From: Paulownia fortunei
Lineage: Eukaryota > Streptophyta > Magnoliopsida > Lamiales > Paulowniaceae
DNA: 64,000 nt
Assembly (NCBI GenBank): GCA_019321725.1
Contig: CM033105.1
Span: forward strand, 17,763,861 to 17,827,860
Direction of reading: 5' to 3'
In this document: positions 38,091 through 50,100 of the stretch, piece after piece
How the letters are laid out: each line of letters opens with the position of its first letter
How positions within the stretch are numbered: the stretch's first letter is position 1
Made by a program: the position numbers and the translations under genes
Notes under the pieces: model-generated
Databases searched by the model: none
Seen by the model: only the letters and a program-made list of their open reading frames with translations
What the model was told of the DNA's origin: nothing

Positions 38091-39796
38091 TGAATCTTGA
38101 GATGCGACAGTACTAGTGGCCGCCACATAGATAGGGGCGCTGGTGATAACGGCAATTGACTGTTGAACTGATGGACTAGGGGCCGGTGGGTAGGTATGGT
38201 GATAAGAGGCAGCAAAAAATTTAGGTTAAATTTGATGTAGGAGTTTTAAAATTTTCTCCTTTTAAGGAAGAAATGACTTTTGGGATCCGGTGCCGTTGGT
38301 GGCCATCTGTTGGATGGGGCTATTAGTAGCCGTCATTGGGTAGGGAGGTACTGGTCTGCCAGTCAACGTAAGGGTGTTGGCGATGGATAGGGCTGGGGTG
38401 GTAGGGTCCTAGAGGTTTTGAGTAGATGGGCTGGGTCTGGGGTTAGGTTTAGGTAGCAGTGACGAGCATAGTTCAGTTATTGTGGTAGTGGCGGGCAACA
38501 GGGTGTAGAGTGGGGGGTTAGGGAATTAGGAGGGGGAAGGTGACAAAACATAAGAAAAAGAAAAAAATATTGAGGAAAAAAACAAAATATCATATTTTGG
38601 ACTGGATAAAGCTTCTATTGCTTTCAAAAATGCTTGCAAGGTTTGGAGGTATTCTACTTGGGGGGTGTTAGGGTTTGGGGTGGAGGTGGTGGTTGGACTA
38701 TAAGATAGGTGGTGGGGTTAGAGTTTTGAGAAGGAGATATTGGGAAAAAAAAGTAAAATAAAAAATATGTTTTGATCATATGCGTATTTTTTTTTTCATG
38801 TTATCAATTTACACATGATGCTATGGAGCTAATTTTTCTCCAATTTGAAAAAAAAATCCCCAATTTTGATCAAAGTCAATAATTTTTGGTCAAATTAGAA
38901 ATCTCCGGTGAAATTATCCTAAAATTGCTAATTTTTTGAGGATGGTGTCGTAAAATTGGTACACTCATAAAATAAAAGATTAAAACCTTAATTAGGCCAA
39001 CATATAGACCAAAAATACAATTTTTCCCATTTATATTAAGTTTAATTACTTTATGGAAATTCGCGTGTTCTGTATAAACTATTTACACATATTTTTTAGA
39101 CTTTTGATTAGTTTCTTCTATCATATTTTTATAGATTTATTTCAAGAAAAATGGCTAGATAAGGAATTAATATTTTGGAATCTATTTTGTTGTTTTGACA
39201 TCAACAAAAATAAATAATTTTAGTTTGATCTCGTCTAATATGATATTTTCATATGATATTTCGTATTTGTAAAAATCCCTTTATGTATATTTAGAAGAAT
39301 AGTAGATGAATGGCACAAGAGATATACACTTGGCATGAATTGACATGAATTTACAACGTGGAATACAATAAAGAATAAAAAATGATTAAATTTTTACTTT
39401 CAAAATTGCATCTCAACCTTATATTGGTTTGAATAAATAGAATTGTAAATATGCTATCTTTCTTTTAGCTTTTGGGTGAGGTAGCTGGTAAGAATGTTCT
39501 CGTGGTGGAGGCTCAAAGAGTGCTGAAGTAGTGCATGTGCTGCTGTGAAAGTTAAAATTTTAAAAACAATTTTGCTATCAATTATAGATTTTAGTGCAAT
39601 TAACAACAGAAACTAGACCATACACTTGTTTTTCAATCATAAGTTGGCTGGAAGTTACATAATTTTCAGAAAATTGTGAAATATCATATATTTCCACAGC
39701 TACCTTCTTGAATGGTGTCAAAATCAATGTCAATCACGATCAAGCATGCAAAATCAATCCAACTCTTGAAGCAAATGAGCTAGAAAATTTGAGGTA
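38091..39796. other. Intergenic DNA with an unusual G-rich stretch
   Basis: 38090-38760 is strongly G-biased on the plus strand (GGTGG, GGGGTT and similar runs), while everything around it is AT-rich. No open frame with recognisable features. 38760-39796 is ordinary AT-rich sequence that includes the DUF1677 3' flank. Confidence 0.5.
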
Positions 39797-40231
39797 TCAT
39801 GTATTCTTCTGCGAGCTTGTTCTCAGAATTCGGGTCATGGCGTATGCAAGAGACATGGCAGGATTCACTCTGATGGTCCTATTGAACGCTCTACAGACGT
39901 TCATGTGCGCGTGCAGAGCTTCTTCGCACACTATATTACGTATGCCTCCAAGCTTGTAGGACTCTTCATTGACTGCTTCTGAGCATAGGCCACACACCCA
40001 TCTTCCGTAGAAACGAGCCCTTGTGCGACGAATGTAGGCTCTGGTGCAATCCTCAGACAGGCCACAGCACTCACATTGAACCTCATTGATGTCATTGGAG
40101 GCAGCGGTTTGAGTTGGAAACCTTAAATCCATGTATTTGAATATGCCCCTCTCTGAAACTCTATCCGATAAGACTCCTGCCTTTTGGACCATGTCCAAGG
40201 ATAATCTCCTAGTATTTCTGTTTGGGACCAT
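39797..40231 (-). CDS. DUF1677 family protein, 144 aa, intronless
   Basis: A single open frame starting MVPNRNTRRLSLDMVQKAGV. The core contains the cysteine pattern that defines plant DUF1677: VQCECCGLSEDC (Cys53, 55, 56, 62), then YIRRTRARFYGRWVCGLCSE (Cys80, 83), with EAVNEE directly after, and further Cys at 102 and 113. The spacing suggests a small zinc-binding fold, though the molecular role of the family is not established. No signal peptide or membrane segment. Length is typical. A TATA-like box sits about 90 bp upstream of the start codon, and a long hairpin lies farther up. The start is supported by the absence of other in-frame ATGs upstream before non-coding sequence. Confidence 0.92.
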   Translation of the reverse strand: MVPNRNTRRLSLDMVQKAGVLSDRVSERGIFKYMDLRFPTQTAASNDINEVQCECCGLSEDCTRAYIRRTRARFYGRWVCGLCSEAVNEESYKLGGIRNIVCEEALHAHMNVCRAFNRTIRVNPAMSLAYAMTRILRTSSQKNT

Positions 40232-40320
40232 TATTTTGTTCTTTTCTAGCCTCTCTTCCTTCAGTCTCTATAGTTGGAATTGATTTCCAAGAACCTATGT
40301 TTCTAGTGTACTGTGTGTGA

Positions 40321-40329
40321 TTATATAGA
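40321..40329 (-). promoter_or_regulatory. Putative TATA box of the DUF1677 gene
   Basis: On the minus strand it reads TCTATATAA, about 90 bp before the ATG at 40231, the usual distance for a plant core promoter with a short 5' UTR. Confidence 0.55.
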
Positions 40330-40350
40330 TGCTAACTGCTAAGAAATGTG

Positions 40351-40490
40351 TAATTCTATGGTGGATCGGGTACAACAATGCCCGTGCACCCATAACCATT
40401 GGATTAAGGGTGGTTGGTAGTGAAAAACCACCCACACCTAAAATCAATGGTCATGAGTGCACCAGGAGCACTGTACTGTAGAATGACCCC
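40351..40490. repeat. Long imperfect palindrome, probable MITE, in the DUF1677 promoter
   Basis: GTGCACCCATAACCATTG...AAGGGTGGTT (from 40384) pairs with AACCACCCACACC...CAATGGTCATGAGTGCAC (to 40462). The arms extend outward with ATTCTA (left) and TAGAAT (right). The loop is only a few bases. It lies 120-260 bp upstream of the DUF1677 start codon. Confidence 0.7.
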
Positions 40491-41664
40491 TAAGAAATAG
40501 TCCTCTCTTAGTTGGGACTTATTGAGTGCTATGATGCATGATAGTGAAGTGTGATAATGAAATGCGTGACAAGACAATTTGTTGAAAATTGGTAAAAGTG
40601 GAAAATCAGAAGGGCATTGAGGAAAGTTTTGTTGTTGGTTCAGGTTTCATAACTTGCATATGATAAAGAGGTTAAAATATCTGGTGGGTTTTGTCACAGG
40701 TTGGCTAATAGATGCCATCCATTCATCCAGGGACAAGCTGTGCACTGTTGAATAATTAATGTTTGCACAGCAAGTTGCATATATTTTCAAAGCAGGTTGT
40801 TTGCAGTTTGTGGAGGCAATGGGGGGTTCACTTTCTTGCATTACAAGGATTATTGCTGCATGATAGGTACTCCACCAAAAAAAATAAAAATAAAAAGATA
40901 ATGGATAGGAGCAAGGACTTGCTGTGAACAAAAGATAAGGTCATTGTCTTTGTCTACTTTTTCATGTGAATCATCATCTGGCTTCCTCACTCTTTGCATT
41001 CAATGCAGTTGGTGAAATTGCCATATGCCCCTGAAATTTTCGACAACTCCGAAATTACAATAAAACTAGTATTTTCCATGTTTAAATTACAGTTGCCATG
41101 AAATTACAATAAGTTCGCTCATCCAAATTTACATTGCTTGTTGCCTTGAAATAAAATAATTATCACATTATGGCGTAGAATCAATGCTTTTAAAACCTGT
41201 CATTTTGTCAACTGAAGAAATATGCATATCAAATCATAACTGGCCTCACTATTTACCCCATTTATATTTTCACCATTTTGATCAGAAAGTTAGAATATAT
41301 ACTTCGGATAAGTTTAAGCAAGCTGGATATTGATTAGCTCTTGCTTTGCCAGTTTAGAGAGTATGAATGTGGAATGGTTTGGCAGAAAGGAAAGGATCAG
41401 ATATGGTAAATCAACTGAATAAAATCATCAAATATATAACTTGATCCCCGTATAATCCAAGCTACAACAGACAATGTTTTAAAGTATTACAGCAGCACCC
41501 TGCCAGGTGTATGATACAATCCATTCTCTCTAAAAAATACATACTCATTAAGATGCACATAAAGGGAGCATGCATATACAAGAAGAACCATGCCTTCAGG
41601 TTCAAGGATTCTGACCTTAAAAAGAAAGCTGATCCAGGTCTCGGCTAGTTTATACTTAAAGATC
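40491..41664. other. Intergenic DNA
   Basis: Between the DUF1677 gene's upstream region and the 3' end of the 533-aa gene. No gene or repeat recognised. Confidence 0.5.
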
Positions 41665-44600
41665 TTACATATCGAAGAAAGGGTTATATTTAAAGCCCTT
41701 GTCAATGCTACTATTATTAAAAGATGTGCGAGCATTCTTTGAGGAAGAGAATCTTTCTTGCTTCATAGAGAATGAGTGGTCTTGCGGAGCAAAGAGATTT
41801 GGATGTGAATTCTCTTCATCATCAAATGAGGTCCATCTTTTTGAGTTGCGTTTCTCCCTGGCTGTCCCTTGAGAATTTCCCATCTCTCTAACATGGTCCT
41901 TGAATTCTTTTCTAACCTCGTCTAACACAGCATCGCCATGCTGATCACACGATGATCTAAATATCCGGAAAATGATAAGAACAACAATCAGAACATGTTA
42001 GTTTAATGATTGCTTGGACTTTTGGATTGATATACATGTCTAGGATTGATATGGTATCTTGGCTTTCTGGAATGAAACTGAAGCTGCTCTTCTTTTATTA
42101 TAGATCTTCTCTACTTTGACTTTGAAGACTAATATCAAAATCAACATCTTCTTGATATTGTTCCTTGAATAAGTGAACAATTTTGAACTAATAAAAGCTC
42201 AATTTAGTGCTTATAATGAATTAAGTTCACCAGGTTAAGCGTATATTTGAAGACCTTTAACCACTAGATTGAGAAGATGAAAACCATTGCAACAACAAAA
42301 AAGAGATTGGTCTATTGTATTTGACACTAGAGAGTGGATTCCTAATCTGATCGCGTTCTTGTTTCAGATAACATGGACTTAATCCTGTTTGTGAATGATC
42401 ATTGATGTGCTGCTTTTGGTGGAATGAACCAGATGAAAATGAAAGAAACTATTTAAAGTCGCTCAACCAGTATCATGGAAATCTATATTCAGAAGAATAG
42501 AGATTCTATTGCTGGGACCTAATGACCGACTGACTTTATACAAACACTATTGGCAATCAACATAATTCACAAGTATCAAGAGCTGAACACAAGTACTTGA
42601 ACTGAATAAAAGAAGGTTATTTGGCCTTACTTTGGAAAGAACTGATGCCGAGTTGAGATTTCTTCAATTTGATCATCTCTACACGTTAAATTAATCAGCT
42701 TGTTAACCCTTGTATTATCCCGACAAATACATTGATATATGTTATAGAACCTTGTTATCAGTTCCAAAATGAAATGCTTACGGCAAATGAACATGTGGAC
42801 TTCTTGCGCTGAGTTCTGTTTGGATTCTGGATAGCTCCTTCTTTATGTTCTCTCCAAAAACCTACACAAGAATTTGGTGAGGTTTAAGCAAGACAGAAAG
42901 TAGCCATTAGGTCACCTCTGCAAGCTATATAATAGCCAGGTCTAAACAACAATGTACCTAAAACTTTAACATAGTTCAGCTTTCAAGAAAATGAGTAGTG
43001 TTGTTAATTTTTGTACCTCATCAACAAAGAAATCGGCTGGTGAACCATCTGGATGCAATTTCTTCTTTATTTTCTTGGTGTCTGGTTCCTTCCCAATAGG
43101 GTTTGCGACAATCCCACAAGTGTAACTTGCACCATCTGATTTTTCACTAACGGACAATGGAACTGTTTCATCCTCGGAATTGTTTTTCTTCCATTTCTTA
43201 AATCCATCAAAACCCCAGGTTTTTTTCACTAGTGTTACCTTTCCTTTGTCCTGGAGAGCTGGATCATGTTCATTACCACGACCGCCATGCCCCTCCTTTT
43301 GATCTCTCAGAAAGAGGGCCCTGAACGGTTTCTTTTTTCCTTTCTCACTGCCACTTTGCTTCTCAGCCATGACAGGTGCTTCCGCTAAGCTCTCCATCAT
43401 GAGAATGGACTTGGATTCACTTTCTTCTCTCTCGTCTAAATGACCATTCCAAAAAGGATTTTCATTAGAACACACAAGCTCATTCCCTGAAAAACTAGCA
43501 GTGCTTACATTTTGATTTCTTGGCCTAATATTGTTACTGCCTGAATCACTGGCATTCTTACCCTCCTTCAACTTTCCATTCTTATCAGGTGAAACAAAAG
43601 CTAAAACAGATGAAGCTCCCTTTATTTTCTTTATTGTTGAAGCTTCTTTCAGTTTATTCTTTGACATTAAGCTCTCAGAGTTCACCAAGCATTTCTCTTC
43701 CTTCAAATATATAACAGACCAATCCTCATTTGAAATCTCCTCCTGTGCCCCAATTATCACATCACTTTCCCTAATCTTTGCTCCTTGAACTGCTAGCCTT
43801 TGTAACAAAGGCCTCTTTGATGCATGGTACTCATCCTCTGATATGCATTTTGCATAGAGTAACTCCTAAAAAGGAAAGAAGCCACATGAAACACTTTAGT
43901 TTCCTGTCCCAGTAACAGAGTAACTGTATAATTCGAAATTACGCTAAACCACAAACATATAACTAAAATTATTTGCAAAACTTATCATGTAATAGCTTAA
44001 GCAGATGGATTGCAATATAGAATAGTCATCTCATAAGATAAATTCAGATAACGAATTCACGAGTTTTGCAAATTTTATTAAATTTGCAACGACATGAGTC
44101 AGCCCAACAATACATAACGGTGCAACTTCAGATATTCTCTCAAATAAAAGAATACCAATTGCTGGCATGCATTCAGCTATCTAATCTATATCCCTTCCAA
44201 ATTAACTTAAACACTTGCAGTAATACAATGAACACTATATACAAATGCCACATTCAACACTGCTATTCAGTCTGATTCCAATAGCTGCATAATAATCTAA
44301 TCTCTGTCTTGTAAATTTTTACAAGTTTCTTTCGTGCTGATACAGCGTCTTGCTAATAATTTGACTGTGTAAAATATCTAAACAAATCTATACAATTTGT
44401 AAAAGTTAGTCAGATTCAGAATACAGAGCTTCCAACCCATAAGGATTTGGCAAATACATCATGCATATATGTAGTGCCATGATGAAACATTATACATAAA
44501 TGGTTTGAACTAATCCATGATTTTTTCATATTATAACTTTTTATAATGAAAGGACCCAATAATTTGAAGTAAATGTAACAAGACACACCAAATAGTGCAA

Positions 44601-45518
44601 AAACAAATGTCATGATTAATTATTAAATAGCATAAATGCAACAAAAAATTAAATTGATGTTTAAATGTCAACATCATCTAGGTCGGCGTAAAAAATGCCT
44701 TTTTCACATAATAGCTTTTACAATATAGGAATTCACTCGATTTGAAAGCGAATGTGACAAAACAGACCAAGTTCTCTGATTCATAGTATATACTCAACCA
44801 GATAATATATGAGCATTCTCCTCCACAGAACCCCCCTCCCCCCCCCCCTCGCCCGGGCCTCCCACTAACCTCAAATCAGACAGAACTGAGCAACCAAACT
44901 CAAAGTCTCTGTACAGGAAAACTCATCATATTAACTGTTAATGAAGTTGAGTACTTGGTTATCAAATTCACAAAGTTGAAAGAAATTACACGTGCATTCA
45001 GTTCAATTCTGGTGATAAAAACTAATCTAACCAGCTTACATAGATTCATGAAAAAATCAAACATTTCCAAGAAACTATTCCCATATAGACCCCTTTACAA
45101 AAAATAAAATAAAATAAAAATATTTTTTTTGAAAATTTTAATTTTACTAGATAAAAGCATCAAAAACCATTAAAAATTCATTCACCTGCAAGAAGATCAG
45201 CTTATCCCTTAAAATCACAGGCGGCTCGTAATCGATGGCTGACACAGTAAGGGTTTCGAGAAGATGTGTTTTGAAAGCAGAGACCTCATTTTCATGAAGA
45301 ATTCCCTCTTTACAAAGGCCCATTAAATTAAATATCTGGTGGAATGATTCCTGCTGCCATTTCAGATTATCTGACTGCTGCTTCGACAGGCGCTGCTCCG
45401 CCGCGGCTATTGCCGGAATCCGCCTCTTCTTGAAGGAAAATGGAAGGATGGTCTTGCAGATGGAGGTGATGGAGTCATGCAGTGATGTGTAGTATGTAGG
45501 GGTGTATGTGTACGACAT
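41665..45518 (-). CDS. Plant protein of unknown function, 533 aa, five exons
   Basis: Exons by GT-AG signals and phase: 45518-45186, 43865-43017, 42861-42782, 42678-42631, 41956-41665 (1602 nt). All joins keep frame (phases 0, 0, 2, 2). I do not recognise the family. The N-terminal 135 residues (MSYTYTPTYYTSLHDSITSI...) look folded and helical, continuing across the first junction as FLQ/ELLYAKCISEDEYHASKR. The middle (about 150-390) is Lys/Ser/Glu-rich and probably disordered, with KKTWGFDGFKKWKK and LHPDGSPADFFVDE conserved-looking blocks. Exon 4 is a 48-nt micro-exon (DDQIEEISTRHQFFP). The C-terminus ends FKYNPFFDM, and an earlier ENPFWNGHL echoes it; NPF motifs can bind EH-domain trafficking proteins, but that link is speculative here. 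No signal peptide or membrane segment. Confidence 0.85.
44831..44863 (-). other. Homopolymer G tracts in intron 1 (G-quadruplex candidate)
   Basis: On the minus (coding) strand this reads AGGCCCGGGCGA followed by an 11-base G run, an A, and a 6-base G run. It lies inside intron 1 of the 533-aa gene, so the pre-mRNA carries the G tracts. Confidence 0.7.
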
Positions 45519-46497
45519 TTTCTTAACAATCTTTTTTTTTTTTCTCTTTCTGAAGATTTTTTGGCTGGTTTTTCGGCTTTGATTCAGCTGTGCTTTTGGG
45601 GTTTTTAATTTTTTGTTGTTTTTTTATTTTTTATTTTCAGGTTCTTATAGTTGAATTCTTACACAGTTTGATGAGGTGAGGCTTTGCTGTAAGAGCTTTT
45701 GAATTATGGGTCTTGTTAAACGGTAAGTTGGGACTAGCCGTTGGGTTTTAAACGTTGGATTGCTGTGAAACGGCGACGTGTCAAGTTTTTCTTGCCTCGA
45801 TTTTGAGTGGGCTTGACCAATGGGCCATCAGAGAGGGACTAATATTTGGGCTACAATTGAATTTGGGCTCGTAAACTGATGGACTAAGGAATATATTAAC
45901 AATATATTAACTTGGGCCAAATTTAACTTCTTTAATTACGGAATGTGCTTGTTTGTTTGGATCTCAGATTTTGAAGCATGAGATGTCATCCATTTAGAAG
46001 TACTTAAGTGAGATTATAGACAGTTTGATTATAATTAGTGATGTCATTATTTTACTTTTTGATATCATAATGTGCTCATGCAATAGTTTACAAACTTACT
46101 TGAATAGTGTCCAAGTGCGTGGCTTGATTTTTTTTCCCAACGTGACTCTTATGCATCATTCCTTATCAAACAAAAATGGTACAAGGAATCTGATTTTGTA
46201 GTTTGAATTTCAAATTTTTTGGCCTTAGGGTCTAGTGTAAACATGGAAAGAATTTATACAAACTCTAACGAGTTTCTCATTTTATTTTGATTCTTAATTT
46301 GAACTTCTATATTCTAATGATATGTAAAACTAAAAAGCGAGAACTTCTTATTAATGAATTTTTTGAAATTATGTTCTATAATATACATGAGGACATTCTT
46401 AAATACTTTAATTAAAAGTATTAGTAATTGAAAAAAAGTAATTGCAAACACAACTTCTACCCTTTTAAATTAATGAAACTGCAGTGTTGTTGTTGTC
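45519..46497. other. Upstream region of the 533-aa gene and intergenic DNA
   Basis: 45519-45700 is T-rich on the plus strand (promoter and 5' UTR of the minus-strand gene). The remainder shows no gene or repeat. Confidence 0.5.
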
Positions 46498-46502
46498 ACT
46501 AT

Positions 46503-46934
46503 TATTGAAAAATTATAGAAATTCTCAATTAATCAGATGAATGAGAATTCGAAATAACAACGAAAATAACACACATAAATTTGATAACGGAGTTCGGCCA
46601 ATAGTGCCTACGTTTTCGGACCTCCTGCAAATCATTTTACTAAATGGAGAAAATATACAAAGTGTTTACAACACTTACAATTCACAACCCACATAATAAT
46701 TTTTCTTCATAAAATTCCTTCACAAGCTTTCTTTTAAGCTTTTCTTTCAAACTCTCTCTAATTCTCTAATTTTGGGATGCTCTACAAATGAGAGCTAATG
46801 GGGTTTATATAGGCTTCAAAAACATAGGTTGGTGGAATTTAAGCAAGAAATTAGGTTAGATACCTTAATTGATAATTTCCTAAATTAGGCACCCTTCATT
46901 TTTTACCAAAAAATATTTGGCCATTTTCTTAACA
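46503..46934 (-). repeat. 3' LTR of the Tnt1-like element (432 bp)
   Basis: On the minus strand it starts TGTTAAGAAAATGGCC (46934), preceded by the purine-rich CTTCAAGTGAGAGAT polypurine tract. The inner sequence aligns with 53624-54047 throughout, e.g. ATGCTCTACAAATGAGAG and ACAAAGTGTTTA. Confidence 0.9.
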
Positions 46935-47149
46935 ATCTCTCACTTGAAGACTGAATTCAATCTGTCTTCACACCTCGATCTATGCACCAGATCTTTTTGG
47001 TCTTGTTACTCTCGCAGGCCAACTGAAGTTGAGCACAACTTCAGTTTATCGATAGCCACCGTCTTTGTCAACATATCTACTGGATTCTTACTTCATTGGA
47101 TCTTCTCTAGTATTAGCACCTCATCTTCCAATAAAGATTTGATAAAGTG

Positions 47150-50100
47150 ATAACGAAGTCCAATATGCTTGGTTTTTGGAATGAAATGTTGAATTATTCG
47201 CCAAGTGTATTGCACTCTGACTATCATTGTGCAGAACATTCTTCTCTTGCTTGAATCCTAACTCAATTAACAATCCTTGAAGCAATATCATCTATTTACT
47301 GGCTTCAGTTACAGCTACATACTCAGTCTCTGTAGTATATAGAGTGATAATATTTTGTAACTACGATATCCGACTAACAACTATAATTCTAACAGTGAAT
47401 ATATAACCAGTGGTGCTTCTTCAGTGATCGACTTCACCTCCAAAGTCTGCATCTACGTAGCCTTGTAATTTTAACTCTTTTTTTTCAAAGCACAAACATT
47501 TCTCTACTATACCTCGTAGATACCTCAAAATCTACTTGACTGTTTCCCAATAAGCTTTTCCTAGATTTGACATAAACCTGCTAACAACTCCCACTGCATG
47601 GCCAATGTCTGGTCTCGTACAGACCATTTCGTACATCAAACTTCCAACAACTGAGGTATAAGGAACTTATCCATGAATTCTCTCTCTTCCTCTGTCTGAG
47701 GGGACTGATCCTTGGATAAGCGAAAGTGACTAGCCAAGGGTGTGCTGACTGGCTTGGCATCGCCCATGTTGAATCTCTGCAAAATACGATTGATGTACTC
47801 TTCCTGAGATAACTGTAAAAGCCCTCTCTACATATCTTTTGTGATTTGCATTCCAAGAATCTTCTTTATTGGACTCAAGTCCTTCATGTCATACTCCTTT
47901 GACAATTGTTGCTTCAACCTTCTGATATCATCTATATTTGAACCTACTACCAACATTTCATTGACATATAGTAGTAAAATGATGTAGCTAGAGCTATATC
48001 TCTTGAAGTAGCAACAGTGATCAGCGTTGCATTTCTGGAAACCTTCCCTGTGTATGAAGTCATCAAATTTCCTAGACCACTGCCTTGGAGCTAATTTTAG
48101 GCCATACAAGCTCTTCTTAAATTTGCACACCATGTTCTTCTTTCCTGTTTTTGAGAAATCTTCTGGCTGTGCATGTATATCTCCTCATTCAAGTCTCCAT
48201 AAAGGAATGCAATCTTCACGTCCAACTGTTCAAAATGAAGATCTTCACTAACAATAATACTCAATAATGTTCTGATTATATTGAGCTTCACAACGGGAGC
48301 AAAAATGTCGGTGTAGTCAACTCTTTCTTTTTGTTGGAATCCTTTGACAACTAGTCGAGCTTTGTATCTCTTGGAACTATCATGTTCTTTTTTCACCCAG
48401 TACACCCATTTATTGTGAAGTGTCTTCTTTCCTACAGGTAGTTCAACTAGTTCCCATGTCTGATTGGAGATCAGAGATTTCATCTCTTCTTTCATGGCAA
48501 GCTCTAACTTGCTGGCATCTTCAGTCTGACAAGTTTCATCATAGCATTCAGGCTCCCCTCTATCTGTTAACAACAGATAGTTCATGTATCTTCTGTTAGG
48601 TATATGAGGTCGATAAGACCTTCTCAATACATGAGCTAGAGTAGGAGGCTGCGGTGTGTTAGACTGCTGCGCACTGCTCTGTCCAACGATTTTCTCTAGT
48701 TGAGAACTTGCTACAATTGGCTCCGTCATGGAACTATCTGGGACATCCTCAACATTTACATCTGCAAATACTGGCTCACTTTGCACTGAGTCGTTGGAGT
48801 CTATTTTATGCATGTCTTTGTACATCACCCTTTCGTCGAAAATCACATCTCTATTACAGATCATCTTGTAATAAATGAGCCTGACATTACTTATTTGGCC
48901 AATATGATTCATGCATTACATGTTATTCATAAGTGCTTGCAATGAAACTAGTATGGCATGATCCATTTTACCTTATAATCATATTTGATCATTAAATTTC
49001 TTGAAAATCTCATATGGTGTTAGTTGTCGATCATCATAATATAAATAATCAATATTAAATTGAAATAAGAAAAAAATGAGGTTGATCAATATTGGATATC
49101 TATGGGATATATAGGTTATAAATTTGGAAATGTTAAAGGTGTTACTAGCAAGCTTATACGGTTTGATTTGATTTTATCTAGATATTTCAAAAGTATATAT
49201 CGATAAATTGCATATTTGGGGCATTGGACATAAGATACTATGATTGAAAGGTGATATTACAATATTCATTTATATACAAGATTATATAATTTTAATATGG
49301 ATAGTTATTCAAGAATCGGGTGACAATCGGGTAAGAAATTAAATGAACGACTAGGAAAGTAGCTTATGAATTATCTATGGTATCTTGTGGTAAATAAAAT
49401 AGGATGCAATAAAATTAATATATAGTAAGACACATCTGATCTAGGCTTGAAAGATGGGTGAAAGGTTAGATTTATACCACAATTTACCACCTCATGCTTG
49501 CTACCAAGCTTAAGCAAGCACCTCAAGTGCTACCTCAAGCTTTATTTCACTCTTAGCCATTTACCCACGACCCTCAATCATTTTAAGTCATTTTTAGGGT
49601 CCAAACTCATGTTAAAATCTCTCTAATCTGGTTCTAATTGATTCCAAGTGATAGAAAAGAGCAAAGGAAGCAAAAGAAAGTAATAATCACAAGTAGAAGC
49701 TGAAACTGGCATATGTGAGATTCATTTATAGTTTTGACATCAATTTTTATATTATTTGAGAGTTTTGTGATTTTTTAAGATTCTTATCTTGTTCATGATG
49801 ATGTTAGAGGTTATTCATAGGGTTATTATGCATAAAAGAATGATTTGTGGTTGCAAACACATAATAGAACCACTAAGGGGCAGAATCTGTGTATATGTTG
49901 ATTTCTAGTTTATTGAGCTTGAAATCTGCAAGAAACCTTGGATAAATTCTATATTTATCATCATGAACGTGTTTATATAAGAGTTAAGATTATGTATTTA
50001 GGTTTGTATTAGGTTTGTATTCAGAACTATCTCCATCGAATTTCAGATTCTGTCCTATGTGAAGGGGACTGGTTTTATAGCATTAAATCCATTAGTTTGG

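Noticed and set aside
39708..39959. 83-codon plus-strand frame overlapping DUF1677
   Set aside because: Antisense to the DUF1677 coding frame, which has the diagnostic Cys pattern.
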